Source: Pelomonas sp052436255
GTDB lineage: Bacteria > Pseudomonadota > Gammaproteobacteria > Burkholderiales > Burkholderiaceae_C
Reading direction: 5' to 3'
DNA length: 64,000 bases
Assembly: GCA_052436255.1 (NCBI GenBank)
Contig: JBQVNP010000009.1
Location: 16,831 to 80,830 of the forward strand
Part shown: piece by piece, positions 16,527-24,900 of the stretch
How the letters are laid out: each line of letters opens with the position of its first letter
Numbering within the stretch: position 1 is the first letter of the stretch
Notes under the pieces: generated by a model
Database searches by the model: none
Told to the model about the DNA's origin: nothing
Seen by the model: only the letters and a program-made list of their open reading frames with translations
Program-made: the position numbers and the translations under genes

Positions 16527-16640
16527 GAGCCAGCCGCATCGACGAGCTCCTGACGCACCGCTGGTCGCCATCCTTTTGAAAGCCCTTGCCGCTCGGGCCT
16601 GACTGTCAAGATGTGTTCGGCAGACGCACACGTCCATCGT
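16527..16640 (+). mobile_element. Second IS66 right-end remnant
   Basis: Encodes RIDELLTHRWSPS before a stop, and continues with CTGTCAAGATGTGTTCGGCA, a near copy of 14682-14832. The two copies lie in direct orientation on either side of the orphan secreted gene. Bases 16641-16727 show nothing recognisable. Confidence 0.7.
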
Positions 16641-16727
16641 CGATGGCGGCTTCATGCAGCAGCGGCGGGTTGAGGCGCTGCGTCTCAGACCTGCGTCGCC
16701 AGCATCCGCTGAGGCTCAAAGTACGTC

Positions 16728-16735
16728 AACGGAGG
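16728..16735. repeat. 8-bp target-site duplication, right copy
   Basis: AACGGAGG, immediately outside the inverted repeat of the intact IS66 element; identical to 19188-19195. Eight base pairs is the known IS66 duplication length. Confidence 0.92.
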
Positions 16736-16779
16736 GTAAGCAGCCAGCGAACACATGTTGACCGCTGCAGAGCGTTCGG

Positions 16780-18327
16780 TCAGATGGCTGGCACCCAGTG
16801 ATGAGGCAGCAACTCGTCGATTGCGCAGGCCCGTTGTGTCGGCAGCCGCTGCAGAACGTCCTTCAGGTAGGCATACGGGTCATGCCCGTTGAGCTTGGCT
16901 GACTGGATCAGGCTCATGATGGCCGCGGCGCGCTGCCCCGCCAACAGCGTTCCCGCGAACAGCCAGTTCTTGCGCCCCGTCGCCCAGGGGCGGATTTGCT
17001 GTTCGTCGTGGTTGTTGTCGATCGGCAGCGCCGGGTCATCCAGGTAGCGCGTGAGCGCCGCCCAGCGGTTGAGGCTGTAGTCGATGGCCTTGGCCGTGGC
17101 GGTGCCGTCCGTGATCTTGCCGCGCTGCGCGAGGAGCCAGTCGTGCAGCGCCTTGGCGATGGGCCCCGCTCGTGTTCGTCGCTCGTGCAGCCGCTGCTGC
17201 GCACTGAGCAGCTTCACCTCACGCTCGATGCCGTACAACTGGCCGATGAGGTCGATGGCCGCCGCCGCGATGGTGCTCTTGTTGGCCTCGTGCAGCTCGA
17301 CGAACTTGCGCCGCGCATGGGCCATGCAGCCGGCCTCGGTCACGCCCAGCGCGAAGCTGGCCTTGTAGCCGGTGTAGTCGTCGCACACGAGACTGCCGTG
17401 CCAGTCGCCGAGGAAGGCTCTGGCGTGCTCGCCGGCTCTGGACGCGGTGAAGTCGTAGACGACAGCGCGCAAGGGCTCGAACGCACCCGCGGCATAGGCC
17501 CACAGGTAGGCGCGATGCGTCTTGCCGGTGCCGGGCGCCAGCATGGCCACCGGCGTCTCGTCGGCATGCACGACCTTGCAGGCCAGGATGTGTGCCTTCA
17601 GCGCATCGACCAGGGGCTGCAGACGCAGGCCACACACGCCGATCCAGGCGCCCAGGGTTGAGCGCGGGACTGCGACGCCGGCACGGCCGAAGATGGCTTC
17701 CTGGCGGTACAGCGGGAGGTGGTCCGCGTACTTGGCGACCAGCACCTGGGCCAGCAGCCCGGAGGTGGGGATGCCCTTGTCGATGATCTCGGCTGGAACC
17801 GGCGCCTGGGTCAACGCGCGGCACCGCGCGCAGGCCCACTTGCCGCGGATGTGACGCTCGACCGTGAACACGCCCGGCGTGTAGTCCAGCTTCTCGCTGA
17901 TGTCCTCGCCGATACGCTTGAGGGAACAGCCGCACGCGCAAGTGGTGTTCTCGGGTTCGTGGTGGCGGTCCACGCGCTGCAGATTCGCCGGCAAGGTGGC
18001 GCGCTTGGGACGTTCGCCAGGCGTTGCCGGGGGCTTCTTCTTGCCCAGCAGTTCTTGAAGCTGCGCTTCGGCCGCGGCGATGTCGGCGTCCACGGCCTCG
18101 TCGAACAGTGCGCGTTGTTCGGCATCGAGCTGCTCGCTCTTCTTGCCGAACTTCAGGCGCCTCAGCTGAGCGATCTCGAACGAGAGCTTCTCCAGCTTCA
18201 CGTCGCGCCGGTCGATCTCCTGCCTGTCGTGCTCGATGCGGCGAAGCAGCTTGGCGCCGACCTCACCAAGGCCCGCCGCTTGCAGCGCGGCAAGTTCTTC
18301 GGCAGAGATGGGCGGGTCTGCAAGCAT
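16780..18327 (-). CDS. tnpC: IS66-family transposase TnpC
   Basis: DDE transposase of the IS66 element. 515 aa from the ATG at 18327 (MLADPPISAEEL); a longer frame to 18372 exists. The N-terminal leucine-rich helical region and zinc-finger-like CACGCSLKRIGEDI are followed by the DDE domain: VVHADETPVAML, LVCDDYTGYKA, and NNHDEQQIRPWATGRKNWLF with the catalytic Glu region. Full length for the family and no internal stops. Confidence 0.95.
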   Translation of the reverse strand: MLADPPISAEELAALQAAGLGEVGAKLLRRIEHDRQEIDRRDVKLEKLSFEIAQLRRLKFGKKSEQLDAEQRALFDEAVDADIAAAEAQLQELLGKKKPPATPGERPKRATLPANLQRVDRHHEPENTTCACGCSLKRIGEDISEKLDYTPGVFTVERHIRGKWACARCRALTQAPVPAEIIDKGIPTSGLLAQVLVAKYADHLPLYRQEAIFGRAGVAVPRSTLGAWIGVCGLRLQPLVDALKAHILACKVVHADETPVAMLAPGTGKTHRAYLWAYAAGAFEPLRAVVYDFTASRAGEHARAFLGDWHGSLVCDDYTGYKASFALGVTEAGCMAHARRKFVELHEANKSTIAAAAIDLIGQLYGIEREVKLLSAQQRLHERRTRAGPIAKALHDWLLAQRGKITDGTATAKAIDYSLNRWAALTRYLDDPALPIDNNHDEQQIRPWATGRKNWLFAGTLLAGQRAAAIMSLIQSAKLNGHDPYAYLKDVLQRLPTQRACAIDELLPHHWVPAI

Positions 18328-18390
18328 TGAGGCCAGTGTGCGCAGCACCAGGCATGCTGACCATCGGCGCACGCACCGATTGCCTTGGGC

Positions 18391-18726
18391 TCATGTCAGG
18401 CCGATCACGCCGGCCTCGCCGATGCGCTGCCACGGCAGGCCCAGCACGAGGGCATCCAGTTGCTCACGGGTCAGGGACTGCGGCGCGCCACAGCCGCCGC
18501 CTGGCCAGGTGAAGCGGCCCTGGTGCAACCGGCGCGCGGCCAGCCAGATGCCGATGCCATCGTGCACCAACACCTTCAGACGGGTCGATCGCTTGTTGGC
18601 AAAGACGTAGGCGTGGTGAGGGCGGGCTGAGCCGAAGACCTGCACCACCTTCGCCAGCGTCGTGTCGGTGCCGGCACGCATGTCCATCGGCTGGGTGCAT
18701 AGCCAGACCGCGTCCACGCGGATCAT
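18391..18726 (-). CDS. tnpB: IS66 accessory protein TnpB
   Basis: 111 aa protein of the IS66 Orf2 family, required for transposition of IS66-type elements. It begins with the typical VDAVWLCTQPMDMRAGTDTL-like segment and contains AYVFANKRSTRLKVLVHDG and GIWLAARRLHQGRF. It overlaps tnpA by 4 bp and lies 63 bp before tnpC. Confidence 0.93.
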   Translation of the reverse strand: MIRVDAVWLCTQPMDMRAGTDTTLAKVVQVFGSARPHHAYVFANKRSTRLKVLVHDGIGIWLAARRLHQGRFTWPGGGCGAPQSLTREQLDALVLGLPWQRIGEAGVIGLT

Positions 18727-19109
18727 CGAAGCCAGTCCCTCAGCCAGGCGGCACAGTCCCGCGCCGCCGCAGCGGGCCAGACCAGTTTGATGACCGTGCC
18801 AGCGCGCTGCAGCTCGATGCGAATCTCACCGTCCACCGTCGGCGCGGGCAACGCCAATGGGATGAAGGTCGGCGGCGGCATCGCCGGCGGCTCGGGCTCA
18901 GCGGGCGCGTTCACCGGCGGGGCGATGGTCTTGTGCTCAGCGTCGATGACCCACTTGCGCAGCATGTTGGCGTTCAGGCTGTGCGCCAGCGCCACGGCCG
19001 CGATGGATACGCCGGGCTTGAGGCATTCCTCGATGACCGCCGCCTTGAACTCCGCCGTGTGCCGCCGCCGACGACGCCGGCCCATCAGATCGACCCCATA
19101 AGTGTTCAC
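18723..19109 (-). CDS. tnpA: IS66 accessory protein TnpA (helix-turn-helix)
   Basis: 128 aa. The N-terminal IS3/IS911-like HTH has RRRRHTAEFKAAVIEECL and ALAHSLNANMLRKWV; the C-terminus is Pro-rich. First gene of the IS66 operon, with its stop overlapping the tnpB start. Confidence 0.92.
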   Translation of the reverse strand: MNTYGVDLMGRRRRRRHTAEFKAAVIEECLKPGVSIAAVALAHSLNANMLRKWVIDAEHKTIAPPVNAPAEPEPPAMPPPTFIPLALPAPTVDGEIRIELQRAGTVIKLVWPAAAARDCAAWLRDWLR

Positions 19110-19187
19110 GTGTCCGCCTCCTTCTAAGCGGACAGATGTTCACTACCGAGGCACGGTCAGATCAACATGTGTTCCCTGGCTGCTTAC

Positions 19188-19195
19188 AACGGAGG
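19188..19195. repeat. 8-bp target-site duplication, left copy
   Basis: AACGGAGG, directly after the outer inverted repeat of the IS66 element; matches 16728-16735. Confidence 0.92.
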
Positions 19196-19286
19196 CGAGG
19201 CGAGAGGAGATCATCTGTTCGCGGTTGAGCCCAACTCCCAGGGCCAAGTGGCGGCGCAGGCGATATGGGGATGATGCTTGCCCGCG

Positions 19287-19493
19287 TTAGGGGAACAGGT
19301 CCCTAACAGGGACCTTTAGCGCAAGGGCGAGGACCTCAATTGCATCCAACGATGGATTGGCGCCACCGGTCTCAATGCGAGACATGTACGAGCGCGCAAA
19401 TCCACAACGTTCGGCGAACTCATCCTGCTTGTAGCCAGCTGCGCGCCGCAGTGCGGCGACACGTTGTCCGAACAGGAGGCGCAGGGGTTCCAT
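19287..19493 (-). CDS. Small Xre-family DNA-binding regulator
   Basis: 68 aa, almost entirely one Cro/C1 helix-turn-helix: FGQRVAALRRAAGYKQDEFA, ERCGFARSYMSRIETGGANP, SLDAIEVLALALKVPVRDLF. It is transcribed divergently from the transposase-derived gene at 19547; the shared 53-bp interval carries repeats suited to an operator, so it probably represses both genes. Confidence 0.85.
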   Translation of the reverse strand: MEPLRLLFGQRVAALRRAAGYKQDEFAERCGFARSYMSRIETGGANPSLDAIEVLALALKVPVRDLFP

Positions 19494-19511
19494 GGCCCTG
19501 GCATCGTGTGG

Positions 19512-19545
19512 TAGTGTCCACTAATCGCGAACCCACTAATCGTGA
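19512..19545. promoter_or_regulatory. Candidate operator in the divergent Xre intergenic region
   Basis: Contains the palindrome TAGTG-TC-CACTA (19512-19523) and two 13-bp direct repeats CCACTAATCGCGA (19518-19530) and CCACTAATCGTGA (19533-19545), differing at one base with a 15-bp period. Position between the divergent starts suggests the site is bound by the Xre protein. Confidence 0.6.
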
Positions 19546-19546
19546 C

Positions 19547-20350
19547 ATGGGCGACATCTACTCCACCGACAGTTGGCTCGCACGGCCGCTGTGCAGCCGC
19601 TACGTCGCTGCGGTGTTCGGCTTCTCGACGGCGCGACTGCTGGATGGTTCCTTTCTTCCTCAGCCAGTCTGCTGGGCTATAGGCTGCCTGATCAACGGGG
19701 AGGTGGAAGTCCTCGGTGCGTGGTTGTTGCATGAGGGGCTTCCTGCACCAACAGCAACTTTGTTCGGCAATCTGCACGACCGCGGCGCTGAGTCCGTGAG
19801 GATTGCAGTCGGCTTGCCGACTACTGCAAAACAGGCATTCAAGAAGACGTACCGCCTTGGCGACTGCGTCGATTCAGTCGAGCAGTCGCTCGAATCGGCT
19901 GCGGCTCTAGTACCTGCGCGCCATCGCACCGAGGTGGCGATGCAACTTCGTGCGGCAGCCGAATCGGACAGCCTCGAAACGGCAAGTTTGAAGTTGGCAG
20001 GATTTCAAGGCTCCATTCTTGGTGAAAGATACCCAGCCGTCATGCGGCTCTGGGGCGAAGCCCTGGCAGGATTCACGCCAATCTTCTACCTAAGCGAACA
20101 ACTGCGTGCACTGATTCGTTCGACCGACCAAAGGGCAGCTCAGGTGCGTGGCCAGTTGATGCGAGCGATATCTCGGCATGGCCGTTTTACAGACTCAGCC
20201 GCTGCGCTGGATTTCGTTGCCACCTCGCTTGCACGTACTGAACAAAGGTGGGACCGCGAACGCGCTGCGGCACGGGCGGCGCGCATGCCGCGAACTTCTG
20301 GTGGAACCGTACGTCGGGCTGAAGCGCTCGGCGTAACGACGCTGGCGTAG
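19547..20350 (+). CDS. IS256/Mutator transposase-derived protein upstream of the sigma-factor gene
   Basis: 267 aa from the ATG at 19547. The C-terminal half follows the end of IS256/Mutator transposases: a YPAVMRLWGEALAGFTPIFY region, then LRALIRSTDQRAAQVRGQLM in place of the usual RTTN-LER-NREIRRR, then a terminal helix FVATSLARTEQRWDRERAA. The N-terminal half keeps GAWLLHEGLPAPTATLFGNL. It is far shorter than an active transposase (about 400 aa) and I see no complete DDE triad, so it looks domesticated or decayed. Its stop lies 11 bp before the ECF sigma gene, implying cotranscription. The family call is inferred from pattern only. Confidence 0.55.
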   Translation: MGDIYSTDSWLARPLCSRYVAAVFGFSTARLLDGSFLPQPVCWAIGCLINGEVEVLGAWLLHEGLPAPTATLFGNLHDRGAESVRIAVGLPTTAKQAFKKTYRLGDCVDSVEQSLESAAALVPARHRTEVAMQLRAAAESDSLETASLKLAGFQGSILGERYPAVMRLWGEALAGFTPIFYLSEQLRALIRSTDQRAAQVRGQLMRAISRHGRFTDSAAALDFVATSLARTEQRWDRERAAARAARMPRTSGGTVRRAEALGVTTLA

Positions 20351-20361
20351 CGGGTATTGCG

Positions 20362-20841
20362 ATGAAGATCGACTGGCTGAGCGTATTCTCCAACGTCATG
20401 TCCGTGCTGAAGCGGCGTGGGCGCACTGAACAGGATGCCGAAGACCTGGTGCATGACGCTTACGTTAAGTACGCCCAGACCTCGAAGGAGCGAACGATTG
20501 AGAAGCCAGAGGCGTTCCTCATGAAAGTGGCACTGAATCTTTCGATCGATGCTCACCGCGCCTCAACCGTCCGCGGGGTCGAGGTAATGCTGGAGGATGT
20601 CGTTATCGTCGATGGCCGGCCCAGCGCTGAGGACGTGGTGCTGGCTCGTGAGGAACTCGCCCAGGTCGGGGAATGTCTGTCGCGCATGAACGAGCGAACT
20701 CGCTCCATCTTCCTGGACAACCGTGTAGAGGGCTTGAGCTACCAGGAGCTTGCTGATAAGTACGGGATCACAAAGAGTGCAGTCGAGAAGCACATCGCCA
20801 AGGGCGTGATGCTGACGGCACTCTGGATGGAGGACCTGTAG
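20362..20841 (+). CDS. FecI-type ECF sigma factor of the lasso locus
   Basis: 159 aa extracytoplasmic-function sigma factor. Region 2 has EQDAEDLVHDAYVKYAQ and EKPEAFLMKVALNLSIDAHR; region 4 has LSRMNERTRSIFLDNRVEGL and SYQELADKYGITKSAVEKHI. It is followed 2 bp later by the FecR gene and then a TonB receptor with an STN signalling domain, the standard cell-surface signalling triad. It presumably drives the receptor/isopeptidase genes when a ligand binds outside. Confidence 0.93.
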   Translation: MKIDWLSVFSNVMSVLKRRGRTEQDAEDLVHDAYVKYAQTSKERTIEKPEAFLMKVALNLSIDAHRASTVRGVEVMLEDVVIVDGRPSAEDVVLAREELAQVGECLSRMNERTRSIFLDNRVEGLSYQELADKYGITKSAVEKHIAKGVMLTALWMEDL

Positions 20842-20843
20842 CC

Positions 20844-21905
20844 ATGAACCGGCCCAGCGCCGGCACTTCTCAAGCGGCTGACGCCAAGTCCAAAGTGCCG
20901 CGAGAGATCCTTGCCGAAGCCGCAGTCTGGGTGACCCGGCTCCATGGGCCAGATCGTTCCCCTCAGATGGAGCGGGACTTCCGCACTTGGCAGGCGTTGT
21001 CTCCCTCACACCGAGAGGCCTTTGAGAAATGTACCGATGCCTGGGTCGGTGTCGGGAAGGTCAAGGCCGCAACAGCCTATGAGACCGTCGCTGCGAAGAA
21101 CGCCGGTCGGTGGGGGGGGGGGAGTCAAGGCATTCGGTGGTGGGCCGCTGGCGCAGCTTCCGCTGGTGCGATAGCTGTCCTGCTGGTGGCTGGGCAGGTC
21201 TGGTTGGCGCATGGGTCGTTCAGCACCGACGTTGGTGAGCAGCGAACGGTGATGCTTGACGACGGCTCGCGCATGCTGCTCAACACGGACACGCAGGTTC
21301 GGGTGAGCTTCGACGGCAAGCAGCGAACGGTCAACGTTCGTGGAGGCGAGGCGCTGTTTGAAGTGGCGAAGGACCCGAGCCGCCCGTTCGTCGTGCGTGT
21401 CTCGGGCAGCGAAGTCGTTGCTGTCGGAACCGCTTTCTCTGTGCGCTTCGCACCACTGGCAGCCGCTGCGCCGAACGAGCTGACCGTCACCCTGATCGAG
21501 GGGCAGGTGAAAGTCCGTCGGGCTGCGGAGGCCAGCGTCGAAGCTGTCGCTCCAGGTGCGCCTGTTGCCATGCAGGCGGGTGAACGGCTGCGTCTGGCGC
21601 ATGGTGCTGATTCCGCCACGGTCCAGTCGCCGAAGGTCGATCGTCCGAACGTGGACCAGGTGACCGCCTGGAAGCGCAATGAAGCCGTCTTTGACGCCAC
21701 GACGCTCGGGGACGCGGTGTCAGAGATGAACCGCTACAGCCGAACAAAAATTGTGTTGCTTGATGGCTTGAGCGAGTCAGGACTGCGCGTGAGCGGCCTC
21801 TTCCGCACAGGCGACAACGCAGGATTTGCTCATGCTGTCGCGCACTTGCATGGCCTGAAGCTCACGGAAGACGTTGGACGATTGGAGCTCGGAAAAGCTC
21901 AGTAG
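20844..21905 (+). CDS. FecR-type anti-sigma/transducer
   Basis: 353 aa. The N-terminal cytoplasmic DUF4880-type anti-sigma domain (about 20-75, with AAVWVTRLHGPDRSPQME and WQALSPSHREAFE) is followed by one membrane helix (about 99-121, WWAAGAASAGAIAVLLVAG) and a periplasmic FecR domain with VGEQRTVMLDDGSRMLLNTD and GGEALFEVAKDPSRPFVVR. The C-terminal helix-rich STN-interacting part ends at 353. It carries an 11-G run just before the membrane helix. Cotranscribed with the sigma gene (2-bp gap). Confidence 0.94.
   Translation: MNRPSAGTSQAADAKSKVPREILAEAAVWVTRLHGPDRSPQMERDFRTWQALSPSHREAFEKCTDAWVGVGKVKAATAYETVAAKNAGRWGGGSQGIRWWAAGAASAGAIAVLLVAGQVWLAHGSFSTDVGEQRTVMLDDGSRMLLNTDTQVRVSFDGKQRTVNVRGGEALFEVAKDPSRPFVVRVSGSEVVAVGTAFSVRFAPLAAAAPNELTVTLIEGQVKVRRAAEASVEAVAPGAPVAMQAGERLRLAHGADSATVQSPKVDRPNVDQVTAWKRNEAVFDATTLGDAVSEMNRYSRTKIVLLDGLSESGLRVSGLFRTGDNAGFAHAVAHLHGLKLTEDVGRLELGKAQ
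21112..21122 (+). repeat. Run of eleven G inside the FecR gene
   Basis: A homopolymer of 11 G follows TGG at 21109-21111 region and encodes Gly91-Gly93 between the cytoplasmic domain and the membrane helix. Runs of this length are prone to slippage; a +1 or -1 change would cut the protein off before the membrane. Confidence 0.9.
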
Positions 21906-21945
21906 GGAGATGTCCCGGCCGCTGGTTACTCGACTGAAACGTCAT

Positions 21946-21974
21946 CTTGTTGTGGCCCCTCAACACAACAAGGA
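21946..21974 (+). promoter_or_regulatory. Dyad in the TonB-receptor leader overlapping the ribosome site
   Basis: CTTGTTGTG (21946-21954) and CACAACAAG (21964-21972) are a perfect 9-bp inverted repeat with a 9-base loop. The Shine-Dalgarno AAGGA (21970-21974) starts inside the right arm, 6 bp before the ATG at 21981. Either an RNA hairpin that hides the ribosome site or a protein operator. The FecI-dependent promoter should lie just upstream, between 21906 and 21945, but I cannot assign it. Confidence 0.55.
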
Positions 21975-21980
21975 CATCAG

Positions 21981-24900
21981 ATGAGACGCTTCAAACCAAG
22001 CCGACTGCTCAGTCGCCACGGCGCGCTGCCACTTGGCACTTGCCTTTCGATCCTCCTGGGCTTCAGCTCGGCTTTCGCCGCCGAACCGCCCCGAGCCGCC
22101 CGCTATGCCATCGAGCAGCCTTCTCAAGGCATGGCGCAGGGTCTGCAAGCCATCGGGCGGCAGACCAACACTTCGGTCTTGTTCGAGCCGGAGACTGTCG
22201 CTGGCCGTGTGACCAGGCGCGTGTCGGGTCGGCTCTCTCCGATCGAAGCCATCAAGGCGGCGCTGCAGGGCAGCGGCATGACTGCCGAACTCATGCCCAA
22301 CGGTGCGGTGGTGGTGAAGCCGGCGCCACCTGCGGCAGTGCTGCCTGCGGGGAGTGCGCCAAGTTCGACGCCGCCGGACACCCAAGGCGGGCAACCCGGC
22401 AACGCTGGGCAACGCACCGCAGCCGGTGCGGCTGTCGACGTGACTGGCGCGCTGCCGGCGGGTGAGGTGCGCGGGTTGCAGGAGCTGACCCGCGTGGAAG
22501 TCACTGGATCCCGGCTGAAGCGAATCGATGCCGAGGGGCCAGCGCCGGTGAACGTCTACACCCGCGAGGATCTTCACCGGAGCGGGCAGCCCAACCTGCA
22601 GCGCTTCCTGGCATCGCTGACCGAGGTGTCGGCATCCACGGGCGAAGGCGGATTCGGTACGACGCTGGGGCAGGGGACTGTTCAGCTGCGCGGCCTGCCG
22701 CTGGGATCAACGCTGGTGCTTGTCAATGGCAGGAAGGTGCAGGGTGTCGGATCCTTCACCGGCAGCGTGTTCAACCTGAACCTCATCCCGATGGCGGCGA
22801 TCGAGCGCGTCGAGGTCGTGCCCCTGGGCTCGTCGGCCGTCTACGGTGGCGACGCGCTGGCAGGCGTAGTGAATGTGATCCTGAAGCAGTCCGTCAGCGG
22901 GCCATCGCTGAGCATGCGCTTCGGGTCTGGCAGCGGGTACAGCGACGGTAGCGTGTCAGTGGCGACAGGCGGACGAAGCGCCGACGGCGAATTCCTGATC
23001 ATGGGTTCGTACAGCCGCTCTTCGCCGCTGAGCATGAAGGAACGTGATTTCTTCAAGGATGCGGACTACCGCCGATTCGGTGGTGCGGACGAGCGTCTGA
23101 ACTACTGCGCGCCCGGCACCGTCAGCAGCGTCGCGGGCAATCTTCCAGGGTTGAACAGCAACGTCGCCGGCATCCCGCAGAGCGTTTCAGGCCAGCACTT
23201 GAAGGTCTCGGATTTCCAGGCGACGGCGGGCACCCAGAACCTGTGCAACATCTGGACGACGGGCGGCGGGGTGGCGCTCTTTCACGGCTACGAGACGCTG
23301 GCGCTGCATGCGCTCGGCGAGCACAAGCTGTTCGGCAGTTGGTCCGCGTTCACGGAGCTCACCTACACGCGAGATCGCATGAGTGCGCGGGACCTCGGTC
23401 TTCGGCTTGGCAACGTATCGGTGCCGGCGGCGAATCCGTTCAACCCTTTTGGCGTCGACGTGACGGTCACGGCCTCACTCGGTGCTGAGAACGGGACGGA
23501 GGGCCTGTCCCGCCAGACCAACTTCACGCGCGCGCTGGTTGGCGTCCGTGGTGACCTTGGCGGCGGCTGGGATGCCGAGTTGACCGCTTCGACCACCAGC
23601 GACCGCGGCGGCTCCCAGAGCTGGAACGAGGCCTTCAACGCCACGGCGTTGACTGCTGCGCTGGCCTCTACCAACCCTGCCACGTCGCTCAACCCGTTTA
23701 CATCGGGGCGAGTCGCCAGCGACGAAGTCTTGCGTGGCATCTGGTCCGACAACAGGCGTCGCAGCGTCGGGCGCAAGGACCAGGTCTCCGGTCAGGTCAG
23801 GGGATCGCTGCTGCGGCTGCCCGCAGGTTCCGTCGAGTCCGTCGTTGGTGCCGAGGCCTCGAGGGACGCCTATGACGTGTCCAGCACGTCCGAGACCCAC
23901 GGCTCACGCCGCAGCGCCGCGGCCTACGGTGAACTTCGTGCACCGCTGTTTCGCGGGGGCGGCGAAGGTGCTGCCGGATGGAACCTCGCCGCGCTGACAC
24001 TTGCCGCGCGTCGTGACCACTACAGCGACTTCGGCTCGGCCAACACCTATCAAGGCGGGCTCGAACTGCGGCCGACGCGAAGCTTGCTGATCCGGGCTTC
24101 CGCGGCGAACTCCTTCAAGCCGCCGACGATCCTGCAGACCCACGTCAACGACGTCGTCTACCAGGCGTCCATCTTCCGGCTGGTTGACCCGGCCCGAGGT
24201 GGCCAGGCGATCACCTCGGGCACTGTGGTGCGCACCGCGAATCCGGACCTGGCGCCCGAGCGAGGTCAGGCAAGGGGCATTGGCGCAGTCTGGGAGCCCG
24301 AGGGTGGTCACGGCACGCGTCTCAGCATCACTCATTGGCAGATGCGCATCCGGGACATGATTGCGGTGCTCGCCACCCAGTCGGCGTTGGATCACGAGAA
24401 CCTGTTCCCTGGGCTGGTCGCGCGGAGCCCCTCGGTGAACGGCCAGCCCGGTGTCGTCACGAGCGTCAAGTCGACTGAGGTCAACTTCGGTCGGTTGGAC
24501 ACATCCGGCACCGACCTCGACATTGCCTACGTCGCGAAGACGTCGATCGGCAAGATGACGGCCTCGATTGGCGCAACCCGCACCGGCGAGTACGACGTTG
24601 TCCTGGCCCCCGGAGCGGCCATAGTGAATCGGTTCGATCGCAGGTTCCGCGACTTCTGGGCGCCGTGCTGGAAAGGGCGACTGTCGTTCGGTCTGGACCG
24701 AGGCGCCTGGAACGTGGGGCTGACGAGCCGGTACCTTGGCGGCTACAAGGACATCGGCACCAGCGAGCGCGGTCTCGGCAACTTCTGGATTCACGACTTG
24801 GGCGGCAGCGTTGATCTCAAGAAGCTCTGGCCGGATCTGCTGTCCGGGTTCAGGACCGCCTCGGTCGGCGCCAGCGTCGCAAACCTGACCGACCGGGAGC

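Larger units (their letters stand above)
16736..19187 (-). mobile_element. Intact IS66-family insertion sequence
   Basis: 2452 bp. Terminal inverted repeats: GTAAGCAGCCAGCGAACACA at 16736 onward, and its complement ending at 19187 (one mismatch in the first 20 bases). It carries tnpA, tnpB and tnpC in the canonical order on the minus strand, and is bracketed by the perfect 8-bp duplication AACGGAGG. All three genes are open, so it may still be active, and the conserved duplication argues for a recent insertion. Confidence 0.95.
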
